From Clostridia bacterium (GTDB lineage Bacteria > Bacillota > Clostridia > Oscillospirales > CAG-272), in NCBI GenBank assembly GCA_900769475.1, contig CAAGGQ010000120.1:1-16178 (forward strand): 16,178 nucleotides of DNA, given 5' to 3'. The translations under genes and the position numbers were made by a program. Positions 7,378 to 13,339 of the stretch are shown piece by piece (within the stretch, counting starts at the first letter, position 1; every line of letters begins with the position of its first letter). The notes beneath the pieces were generated by a model that worked only from the letters and a program-made list of their open reading frames with translations, was not told the DNA's origin and ran no database searches.

Positions 7378-7405
7378 ATTATATCAAAAATAGCAGAAAA
7401 AGCAA
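7378..7405 (-). promoter_or_regulatory. Promoter of the GNAT gene
   Basis: On the minus strand TTGCTT (7405-7400), a 16-base spacer and a perfect TATAAT (7383-7378). It lies about 33 bases before the ATG. Confidence 0.75.
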
Positions 7406-7442
7406 GTCTTTTTGTAAAAAATAAAAAAGTATTTTCACTTGC
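7401..7442. repeat. Inverted repeat between the divergent GNAT and racemase operon promoters
   Basis: GCAAGT (7402-7407) and ACTTGC (7437-7442) are inverted copies 29 bases apart. The left copy overlaps the -35 of the GNAT promoter and the right one lies just upstream of the other promoter. It could be a paired operator, but six bases is short. Confidence 0.25.
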
Positions 7443-7464
7443 ATCTTTTTTTTTCAAAGAATTT

Positions 7465-7474
7465 ATGTTATAAT
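7465..7474 (+). promoter_or_regulatory. Extended -10 promoter of the racemase/Mur ligase operon
   Basis: TGTTATAAT gives a perfect TATAAT at 7469-7474 with the TG extension at 7466-7467. The -35 position is a plain T-run (7446-7454), so the promoter depends on the extended -10. The start would be near 7481, followed by AAAGGAGG before the ATG at 7512. Confidence 0.75.
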
Positions 7475-7511
7475 AAAAAGGAGTACAGGAAATAAGAAAG
7501 GAGGGCGTATC

Positions 7512-7916
7512 ATGCAAGAGATCATCAAGCAGATTTCCAAAAGAGAATGTATTCCCGTGCTGTTGGGTGCATCTCTAAAAACCTACGAGCTGGCGCAAGA
7601 TCTGCACCGACGCCACGGCTGGGTCTCCCACGTATTTTGTGATCGCGTGCCCCTCCCCTTTCGTTTTTCGGTTTGCATGAAATTTCATCGCGTGTGCCGT
7701 ACCCGTGGACACCGCTTGCTCTTTCAGGCACTGCAGGATTTTGCCGACCAAATAGGAAACGCCGATGTGATCCATCTCCTCATCCCCTGCACCGAGGAAT
7801 ATACGCGCCTACTACGCACCCACGCCCCCTTGCTGGAAAGCCGTTACGTACTGTACGGCATGGAAGGCGCGACGGCAGAACCCCGACGCGAGGAATCGGA
7901 AGGAGGTGCCTCGTGA
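7512..7916 (+). CDS. Stand-alone pre-ATP-grasp-like domain protein, unknown function
   Basis: 134 residues. The start ATG at 7512 has AAAGGAGG upstream. The body reads like the N-terminal Rossmann-like domain of ATP-grasp carboxylate-amine ligases: PVLLGASLKTYELAQDLH (15-32) matches the opening strand-loop-helix, and IHLLIPCTEEYTRLL (87-101) matches the later strand and helix. In such ligases an ATP-grasp domain of about 250 residues should follow. Here the protein stops after a short charged tail. The stop codon overlaps the GTG of the racemase by four bases (GTGA), and the racemase ribosome binding site is in its last codons, so the short length is not a recent frameshift visible here. It may be a true small partner protein or a trimmed ligase. 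The family assignment comes from pattern recall and was not searched. Confidence 0.75.
   Translation: MQEIIKQISKRECIPVLLGASLKTYELAQDLHRRHGWVSHVFCDRVPLPFRFSVCMKFHRVCRTRGHRLLFQALQDFADQIGNADVIHLLIPCTEEYTRLLRTHAPLLESRYVLYGMEGATAEPRREESEGGAS
7900..7907 (+). promoter_or_regulatory. Ribosome binding site deciding the racemase GTG start
   Basis: AAGGAGGT lies five bases before the GTG at 7913. It rejects the longer open frame that starts at 7673 inside the upstream gene. Confidence 0.85.
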
Positions 7917-8662
7917 ATCAAGATCGCTTTTTATTAGGAGTTCTTGGTGGCCTGGGCCCCATGTCCACCTTCCGCTTTTGTGAGCTGTTGACCGCGCACA
8001 CCAAGGCCGAATGCGATGCCGATCATATTGATATGCTGATTAGCAGTCGCGCTACCACCCCCGACCGCACGGCGTTTATCCTGGGAAGATCTCCGGAGGA
8101 TCCTCTGCCAATCATGCTGGAGGAAGCGCACCGCCTGGAAAAGGCGGGAGCAACCCTTTTGGTCATCCCCTGCAATACGGCTCATTATTTTTACGATGGC
8201 TTGCAAAGGGAATGTCGCGTACCAATTTTGAATATCATCGAAGAAACCGTCCGCTTTGCCAAGGATCGGGGCATAACCCGTGTAGGGTTGCTGGCCACGG
8301 AAGGAACCGCCTCTTCGGGAGCCTATCACCTTTGGTGCCGTGCGCTGGGAGTGGAATGTGTGCTTCCCTCCGCCGCCGATCAGCAAACGGTTTCGGCAAT
8401 AATCTACCAAAACGTGAAGCAAAATCGCCCGGTGGACTCGGGGCAGTTCCTGCAGATCTGTGACAATCTGCTCGCGGCGGGATGCCAAAAGATCATTTTG
8501 GGCTGCACCGAGCTTTCACTGATCGACAAAACACTTCTCCCCATGGAACACATCTTGGATTCCATGGAGATCCTGGCGTGGAGGACCATTTTGTCCTGCA
8601 ATAAGGTTCCCGTGGGATTCTCGAACGCCTTTACCAATTATCCCGGGGAGGTCTCGCCATGA
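7913..8662 (+). CDS. Aspartate/glutamate racemase family protein
   Basis: 249 residues from a GTG start at 7913. This cofactor-independent racemase family interconverts L- and D-forms of acidic or other amino acids with two cysteines acting as acid and base. It shows the N-terminal GVLGGLGPMSTF (9-20), the first catalytic site IPCNTAH (Cys87), the family segment ATEGTASSGAY (128-138) and the second site GCTEL (Cys198). Both cysteines are present, so it should be active, unlike one-cysteine relatives. It belongs to the Asp-racemase (YgeA-like) branch rather than MurI. It overlaps the genes on both sides by four bases, which points to coupled translation with the pre-ATP-grasp protein and the Mur ligase. 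This context suggests it supplies a D-amino acid for ligation, but its substrate is not readable from the sequence. Confidence 0.93.
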   Translation: MNQDRFLLGVLGGLGPMSTFRFCELLTAHTKAECDADHIDMLISSRATTPDRTAFILGRSPEDPLPIMLEEAHRLEKAGATLLVIPCNTAHYFYDGLQRECRVPILNIIEETVRFAKDRGITRVGLLATEGTASSGAYHLWCRALGVECVLPSAADQQTVSAIIYQNVKQNRPVDSGQFLQICDNLLAAGCQKIILGCTELSLIDKTLLPMEHILDSMEILAWRTILSCNKVPVGFSNAFTNYPGEVSP

Positions 8663-10143
8663 AGCTGAATGAACTGTTTATTGGTCATGTTTTAACCCGG
8701 CCCCTTCCCGAAATTGAGATCCGCGAGATCACCGAGCGCTCCACCGCGGCCAACGAAGCATCGATATTCGTTTGCATCCCCGGTACGATGGTTGATGGCC
8801 ACACTTTTGCTCCCGATGCTTATGCACGGGGCTGCCGCGTGTTTCTGTCCCAGCGCCCGTTGGAGCTTCCCGCGGATGCCACGGTAATTCAAGTATCCGA
8901 TTCCCGTGCCTGCTTGGGTCCTCTTGCGGCCAAGCTCTATGGTCCCCTTTCTCCTGAGATCTGCCTGATCGGAATCACCGGAACCAAGGGAAAGACCACC
9001 ACGGCACACATGATCAGCCACATTCTCAATCAAAACGCCATCCCCACCGGTTATATTGGCACCAATGGAGTCTCCTTTGGAGCGATCCATCGCCCCACCA
9101 GCAATACCACCCCCGATCCCGTAACCCTTTGGAAAACCCTTTTGGAGATGCAAGCCCATGGGATCCGTGCCGTGGTGCTGGAGGTTTCATCCCAAGCCTT
9201 GATGCAACATCGCGTGGCAGGACTGACCTTTGACACGGTGCTCTTTACCAATCTCTTCCCCGATCACATTGGCCCTCGAGAGCATGATAGCTTTGACCAC
9301 TACAAAGCCTGCAAAAAAAAGCTGTTTACAGACTTCAACGCGGGCACGGCCATTGTCAATGCCGACGATCCCTACGCAACGGAAATGCTGGAAAGTAGCT
9401 CGGCACAACGGATCCTTCGGTGCGGGACCAACGCCCCGCAAGCCGATCTAACCGCCGATCATTGGCATCCTCTGCGCTTGGAGGCGTTTCTGGGGATCTC
9501 CTTTGATCTGCGCACGCCCTATATGCCCCCCCTTACCTGCCGTCTTCCCTTGGCGGGACGCGGGAACGTTAGCAATGCCTTGTTGGCGCTGGCATGCGCC
9601 AATTTCCGCTTTTCCATTCCCTACGCGTCTGCCGTTTCTACCCTGTCCAATGTTTCAGTAGCAGGGCGCTCCCAGGTGCTTCCCTTGCCCAATGGTGCCT
9701 GCGCCGTCATCGATTACGCTCACAATGGCGAGAGTCTTCGACAACTGCTTATCACGCTGCGCGATTACGCTCCTCACCGCATCTTCTGTCTCTTTGGTTC
9801 CATCGGCGACCGTGCCAAGCTTCGCCGCAGAGAGCTGGGGCTGGTCGCGGCCGAGCTGGCCGACCTCTGCATCCTCACCTCGGACAACCCTGGGCAGGAG
9901 GATCCCGAACAGATCCTGGAGGAGATCGCCGCGGCATTTATTGACTTTGACACCCCGTATCTCAAGATCACAGACCGGAAGGATGCCATAGAAAAAGCCC
10001 TGAAGCTCCTTTTACCCGGAGATATTCTTCTGTTGGCCGGCAAAGGCCACGAAACTTATCAGCTGATTGGAAAGCAAAAGCTTCCATTTTCGGAAAAAGA
10101 GATCATTGAGGCGTATGTGAAGCAAAGCCTTTTGCCATCTTAA
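8659..10143 (+). CDS. MurE-like Mur ligase (UDP-MurNAc-tripeptide synthetase family)
   Basis: 494 residues, normal MurE length. Mur ligases couple ATP hydrolysis to adding an amino acid to a UDP-MurNAc-peptide in the cytoplasm. The three domains are present: the N-terminal UDP-binding domain with SIFVCIPGTMVDGHTF (35-50), the central ATPase domain with P-loop TGTKGKTTT (107-115), NTTPDP (149-154) and the HYKACKKKLF region (214-223) that supplies the carbamylated lysine, and the C-terminal domain with DYAH (352-355) and GKGHE (461-465). The specificity loop reads TSDNPGQEDP (407-416). In diaminopimelate ligases this is DNPR, whose Arg holds the second carboxylate. Here it is Gly412. The segment FGSIGDRAKLRRRELG also departs from the usual CGGDRD form. 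It is probably a MurE paralogue with another amino acid substrate. The start ATG overlaps the racemase stop (ATGA) and follows GGGGAGGT. Confidence 0.9.
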   Translation: MKLNELFIGHVLTRPLPEIEIREITERSTAANEASIFVCIPGTMVDGHTFAPDAYARGCRVFLSQRPLELPADATVIQVSDSRACLGPLAAKLYGPLSPEICLIGITGTKGKTTTAHMISHILNQNAIPTGYIGTNGVSFGAIHRPTSNTTPDPVTLWKTLLEMQAHGIRAVVLEVSSQALMQHRVAGLTFDTVLFTNLFPDHIGPREHDSFDHYKACKKKLFTDFNAGTAIVNADDPYATEMLESSSAQRILRCGTNAPQADLTADHWHPLRLEAFLGISFDLRTPYMPPLTCRLPLAGRGNVSNALLALACANFRFSIPYASAVSTLSNVSVAGRSQVLPLPNGACAVIDYAHNGESLRQLLITLRDYAPHRIFCLFGSIGDRAKLRRRELGLVAAELADLCILTSDNPGQEDPEQILEEIAAAFIDFDTPYLKITDRKDAIEKALKLLLPGDILLLAGKGHETYQLIGKQKLPFSEKEIIEAYVKQSLLPS

Positions 10144-10187
10144 AAAGAAGGACGACTGCAAAAAAACGCGGTCGTCCTTCTTCTTTT
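10143..10187. terminator. Bidirectional terminator between the Mur ligase and flippase genes
   Basis: AAGAAGGACGAC (10145-10156) pairs perfectly with GTCGTCCTTCTT (10171-10182) around a 14-base loop, with T-runs on both strands. It serves both convergent genes. Confidence 0.92.
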
Positions 10188-11604
10188 ATTCTTTGTTTGA
10201 ATGAGAGCGGAATTGCAACAGTCCCTTGGTACACTGCCACAGCGGGATCGCGTTGATCACAACGATGCCCAGCACCAACAGAGTGGTCCAGAGCAGAGTC
10301 CCGGGGATCGAAAAGGTCATACACGCCGCCGCGGCAAGGAGCAAAGCAAGACTGCCAAACAGCCGAGGCTGATATAACCGAAATCGAATCATGCGAGGCG
10401 CATCCCACAAACGAAGGAAAAACACGATGCCGTATCCAGCCAGGGTGGCGATCGCTGCTCCAAGGGCTCCCCAGCGCGGGATGAGAAAAAGATTCAAAAG
10501 CACGTTCAATACCGTTCCCGCCATGGCGGTCAGAAAGGAATGCATGCTCTTTTTGTGCACCATATACACGGTGGCAAGGAAATAGACCACCGATTCCAGC
10601 GCCGCCGCGCAGAGCAGCGTGGGCATATATTCCCATGCCCCTTCGTAATCGGTGTGCAACAACAGCCCCGCCAAGAATTTGGAAAACAGGATCAATCCCG
10701 CCGAGCCGATCATGATCACCGAAAGGTAGCCACGGAACACCTTGGAATAAAATTGCTTGCGCTCATCCTCGTTCGAGGCACCTGCCACCGCCGAAAACTG
10801 CCAGGCTTGCATAAACACCCCCGACACCAGATTGACCAGCGTTGGGATCTTATACGCGGCAGAATAAACGCCGTTCACATCAGCTCCGCAAAAATAGGTG
10901 ACCATATAGCGATCCGAAAGGTTGGTGATTAGCCAGCAAACGGTGGTGGGCACCATGGGCAGGCTGAAGACGAGCAATTCCTTCATCAAACTCTTGGAAA
11001 CCAAGGAAAAAGACATGCAGGTCCAAAGCTTTTCGGCAACGATGAGGAGCACCGTGGTGAGCAGGTTTCCAACAATCACCGAGAGCACGTATCCCGTAAC
11101 TCCCATATCCCACACGAGAAGGAACAGCAGGTTCAATACGATGGTACAAACCGTATTAAAAATCCCCTGAAACGCAAACAGGCGCGTGCGGTCGATGGCG
11201 CGAACATACTGTGCGCAAACCGATTGCAAGTTAGCAGACAACACGTAAAGCAGGATCAACCAGGTGGTATTCTGCAAAAAGTCGATGCATCCCAGTAAGG
11301 GAGACGCCAGCAAAAGTGCCAGGGAACCAACACCCAGGAGAACCAGGCAGGTGGAAAATACCGCCTTTTTATCGGCATTCTTGTCCACGGCAAAGCGGAA
11401 GATCCCATCCCCGATTCCCATGCAGGCAAAAGGGATGATCAGATTGGCCGTGCCGGTGATCAGCTCGGCTGTGCTGTACTCGGAGGTGGAAAGCAACGCC
11501 GTATACAACGGCATCAAAAGAAATACCAGAAGCTTGGAGCCAAAGGTTCCCAAGGCTAGGATAGCAGTATCCGAAAAAAGCTTTTTAAAATTTTGTGGAA
11601 TCAT
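10186..11604 (-). CDS. Wzx/MATE-like polysaccharide flippase family membrane protein
   Basis: 472 residues with about 12 to 14 hydrophobic helices. The N-terminal stretch DTAILALGTFGSKLLVFLLM (12-31) and later RAIDRTRLFAFQGI are typical of the MOP superfamily oligosaccharide flippases (Polysacc_synt/Wzx), which move lipid-linked sugars across the membrane. The PNP-type helix repeat VLNVLLNLFLIPRWGALGAA (C-terminal half) is also characteristic. The start ATG at 11604 overlaps the stop codon of the upstream membrane protein gene by four bases and has only a weak ribosome binding site, so it depends on translational coupling. It is the last gene of the operon. The cargo is unknown, and no glycosyltransferases are nearby. 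It is unlikely to be MurJ itself on sequence feel, but this was not tested. Confidence 0.88.
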   Translation of the reverse strand: MIPQNFKKLFSDTAILALGTFGSKLLVFLLMPLYTALLSTSEYSTAELITGTANLIIPFACMGIGDGIFRFAVDKNADKKAVFSTCLVLLGVGSLALLLASPLLGCIDFLQNTTWLILLYVLSANLQSVCAQYVRAIDRTRLFAFQGIFNTVCTIVLNLLFLLVWDMGVTGYVLSVIVGNLLTTVLLIVAEKLWTCMSFSLVSKSLMKELLVFSLPMVPTTVCWLITNLSDRYMVTYFCGADVNGVYSAAYKIPTLVNLVSGVFMQAWQFSAVAGASNEDERKQFYSKVFRGYLSVIMIGSAGLILFSKFLAGLLLHTDYEGAWEYMPTLLCAAALESVVYFLATVYMVHKKSMHSFLTAMAGTVLNVLLNLFLIPRWGALGAAIATLAGYGIVFFLRLWDAPRMIRFRLYQPRLFGSLALLLAAAACMTFSIPGTLLWTTLLVLGIVVINAIPLWQCTKGLLQFRSHSNKE

Positions 11605-12239
11605 TCTTTATCATCAAAATAGCGAGTAGCGGAATCGGCCTTGCCGTCACCGGTGGTGTCAACGTACACAGTGTCCAGCTTGCCGTCGCCGGTAGTATCG
11701 GCAAAAATACGGCCACCGGTGGTATTCTGCTTCTTACGCAACGCAAGGAGCATGGAAACACCGTAAACCAGACAAAGAAGAATAATCGACCAGCCGGCGA
11801 TCTTAAACAAAACTCCCAAAGTACCGGCAGGCCCCAGGAGAAGCATGATCACGCCAAGGATCATTTTGGGAAGCTCGGTGCGCAGGCGCTCCTTCTTATC
11901 GGCCGAGAACAACACCTGAAGCAGAGGAAACAGCAACAGGTAAATTCCCAAAAAGAACATTAGGAACGCGGCATGCCAAAAGACCATCAAAAAGCCAAAT
12001 ATTGCAGAAAGTGCCGAGAAAAACAGCAAGATCTTCCCCTCCTTTGTGGCCAGGCTCATCAATCCAACGGTGATTCCCGGGATCTGATACAGCACGGTGA
12101 CCACGCCCAAGATCACAAACACGATCTTGAGCAACAGACTCGGATCCAGACAAAGCAACAGCACGCCAACCAGGATCCCAAGAAGGGTGGTCAGCAGAAC
12201 GCCACCCCCGGCGTATCCTTTTGAATTCATCAATTTCAT
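11601..12239 (-). CDS. Six-helix membrane protein with two DTTGDGK tail repeats
   Basis: 212 residues. About six hydrophobic segments (13-32, 35-62, 69-88, 89-111, 125-143, 146-166) resemble the HdeD/DUF308 type of small membrane protein. After RKK (168-170) comes a polar tail with two 13-residue repeats, DTTGDGKLD (181-189) and DTTGDGKAD (194-202), ending in DD-KE. The spacing of acidic residues (positions 1, 5, 9) resembles calcium-binding dockerin or EF-hand loops. By the positive-inside rule the tail would be in the cytoplasm. The start ATG at 12239 has AAGGAG about 11 bases upstream, and a second ATG three codons later is possible. It lies 15 bases after coaD and overlaps the flippase gene by four bases. 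Function unknown. Confidence 0.85.
   Translation of the reverse strand: MKLMNSKGYAGGGVLLTTLLGILVGVLLLCLDPSLLLKIVFVILGVVTVLYQIPGITVGLMSLATKEGKILLFFSALSAIFGFLMVFWHAAFLMFFLGIYLLLFPLLQVLFSADKKERLRTELPKMILGVIMLLLGPAGTLGVLFKIAGWSIILLCLVYGVSMLLALRKKQNTTGGRIFADTTGDGKLDTVYVDTTGDGKADSATRYFDDKE
11639..11699 (-). repeat. Two-copy 39-base repeat encoding DTTGDGK
   Basis: Copies near 11641-11660 and 11680-11699 share 17 of 20 bases, differing at third codon positions. The period is 39 bases (13 codons), inside the membrane protein gene. Confidence 0.85.
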
Positions 12240-12254
12240 AGTTTTTTGATCTCC

Positions 12255-12734
12255 TTATGGTTTTTGGTTTTTAAGTAAAATGGGCAATGCCGAAGGATGC
12301 ACCAGAGTGGAGATCTCCTCTCCCCTCTCCAACGCTTCCCGCACTCGAGTGGAACTGAGGGCGGCATAGGGTCCCTTCGATGGAAACAGACGGGTAACGA
12401 ACCGGGGATTGTGCTCCCGATTCCAGGCCGCCATGGACTCCTCGTAGGCAAGGTCCTCCGGAGTGCGCCAGCCCTTGCACACGGCGTCCGCTCCCAGGCG
12501 GTCAAACAGATCGATCAGCATCCCACCGTCGAGGATCACTTCCACGTTTTGGATCTCCTGCACTGTCCGCCGTGCGATCTCCAAGCGATCTTCGTCGCGT
12601 AGCAGGTAGGTTTTGGCCGCATTGTTCATTACAGCAACCACCACGTTGTCGTATTCTGCGGCTACGGTACGGATCAGCTCCAAATGCCCCAGCGTCATAG
12701 GGTCAAAGCTTCCGGGGATGATAGCAAGAGTCAT
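12255..12734 (-). CDS. coaD: Phosphopantetheine adenylyltransferase
   Basis: 159 residues, the usual length. CoaD transfers AMP from ATP to 4'-phosphopantetheine, the fourth step of coenzyme A synthesis in the cytoplasm. The nucleotidyltransferase motif GSFDPMTLGHLELI (8-21) with its TxGH is complete, Lys41 of NNAAKTYLL is present, and the C-terminal LSSTRVREAL (127-136) matches the ISSTxVRE ATP-binding motif. The middle substrate-binding part is divergent: CKGWRTPEDLAYEESMAAWN stands where most families have RGLR...DFEYE...MN. The start overlaps the rsmD stop codon by four bases (ATGA). The rsmD-coaD pair is widely conserved in Firmicutes. Confidence 0.95.
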   Translation of the reverse strand: MTLAIIPGSFDPMTLGHLELIRTVAAEYDNVVVAVMNNAAKTYLLRDEDRLEIARRTVQEIQNVEVILDGGMLIDLFDRLGADAVCKGWRTPEDLAYEESMAAWNREHNPRFVTRLFPSKGPYAALSSTRVREALERGEEISTLVHPSALPILLKNQKP

Positions 12735-13318
12735 ATTGCTCCACTCCCTTCCCCGCTTTGATATTCCAAAATAGTGATATGTGCCACGCCATAGCGTGTT
12801 TGCTTGAGCACGGTAAAGGAGGCTTCGAGAGATGGGGACACGCCGAACACATCCTCGAACTGTGCCGTTTCGCAGATCAGCTTGGCATGGGGGGCCAGAA
12901 GCTTTCCTCCAAGCAGGCCCTCCAGCGCCTGCGGAACCAATCCGAGGGCGTAGGGGGGATCCAAAAAGACCAAATCAAAGAGCTCCTTGCCCGACAAGGA
13001 CTTCAAAAGTGCGGCAAAATCCATGCAACAGATCTTGCATTGGGATTCCAAGCGCGTTTTTTGACTGTTGGCACGAATGATCTCCACGGCATCCTTGGAG
13101 CGGTCACACAACACCGCCTGCGCCGCGCCGCGACTGAGAGCCTCCAGGCCCATTTGTCCAGAGCCGGCAAAGAGGTCCAACACCCGAGCACCGGGAAGAT
13201 CAAATTGAAGCATGGAAAACACAGCCTCCTTGGTTCGCTCTGCCGTGGGGCGCGTATTCTCCCCCGGCAACGTAGCCAAGCGACATCCCCGTGCCTTTCC
13301 CGTAATAATTCGCATCAT
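12731..13318 (-). CDS. rsmD: 16S rRNA (guanine-N2)-methyltransferase RsmD
   Basis: 195 residues. RsmD methylates G966 of 16S rRNA with S-adenosylmethionine during small-subunit maturation. Typical features are the N-terminal MRIITGKARGCRL, RPTAERTKEAVFSML (23-37), the SAM-binding VLDLFAGSGQMGLEALSRGA (46-65, motif I) and the catalytic DPPY (about 119-122). Two ATGs stand in tandem at 13318 and 13315. The first is taken since AAAGGA lies about 11 bases upstream, already rather far. It follows uvrC after 21 bases and overlaps coaD, inside one operon. Confidence 0.95.
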   Translation of the reverse strand: MMRIITGKARGCRLATLPGENTRPTAERTKEAVFSMLQFDLPGARVLDLFAGSGQMGLEALSRGAAQAVLCDRSKDAVEIIRANSQKTRLESQCKICCMDFAALLKSLSGKELFDLVFLDPPYALGLVPQALEGLLGGKLLAPHAKLICETAQFEDVFGVSPSLEASFTVLKQTRYGVAHITILEYQSGEGSGAI

Positions 13319-13339
13319 AGCAATGATTGTCCTTTTTCT

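Noticed and set aside
7346..7511. Possible small RNA or riboswitch in the AT-rich divergent spacer
   Set aside because: The spacer is explained by two promoters and a short dyad. No multi-stem structure is seen.
7673..7912. N-terminal extension of the racemase by 80 residues
   Set aside because: The extension is Arg/Pro-rich shadow sequence of the upstream gene. The GTG at 7913 has AAGGAGGT and starts right before the conserved GGLGP motif.
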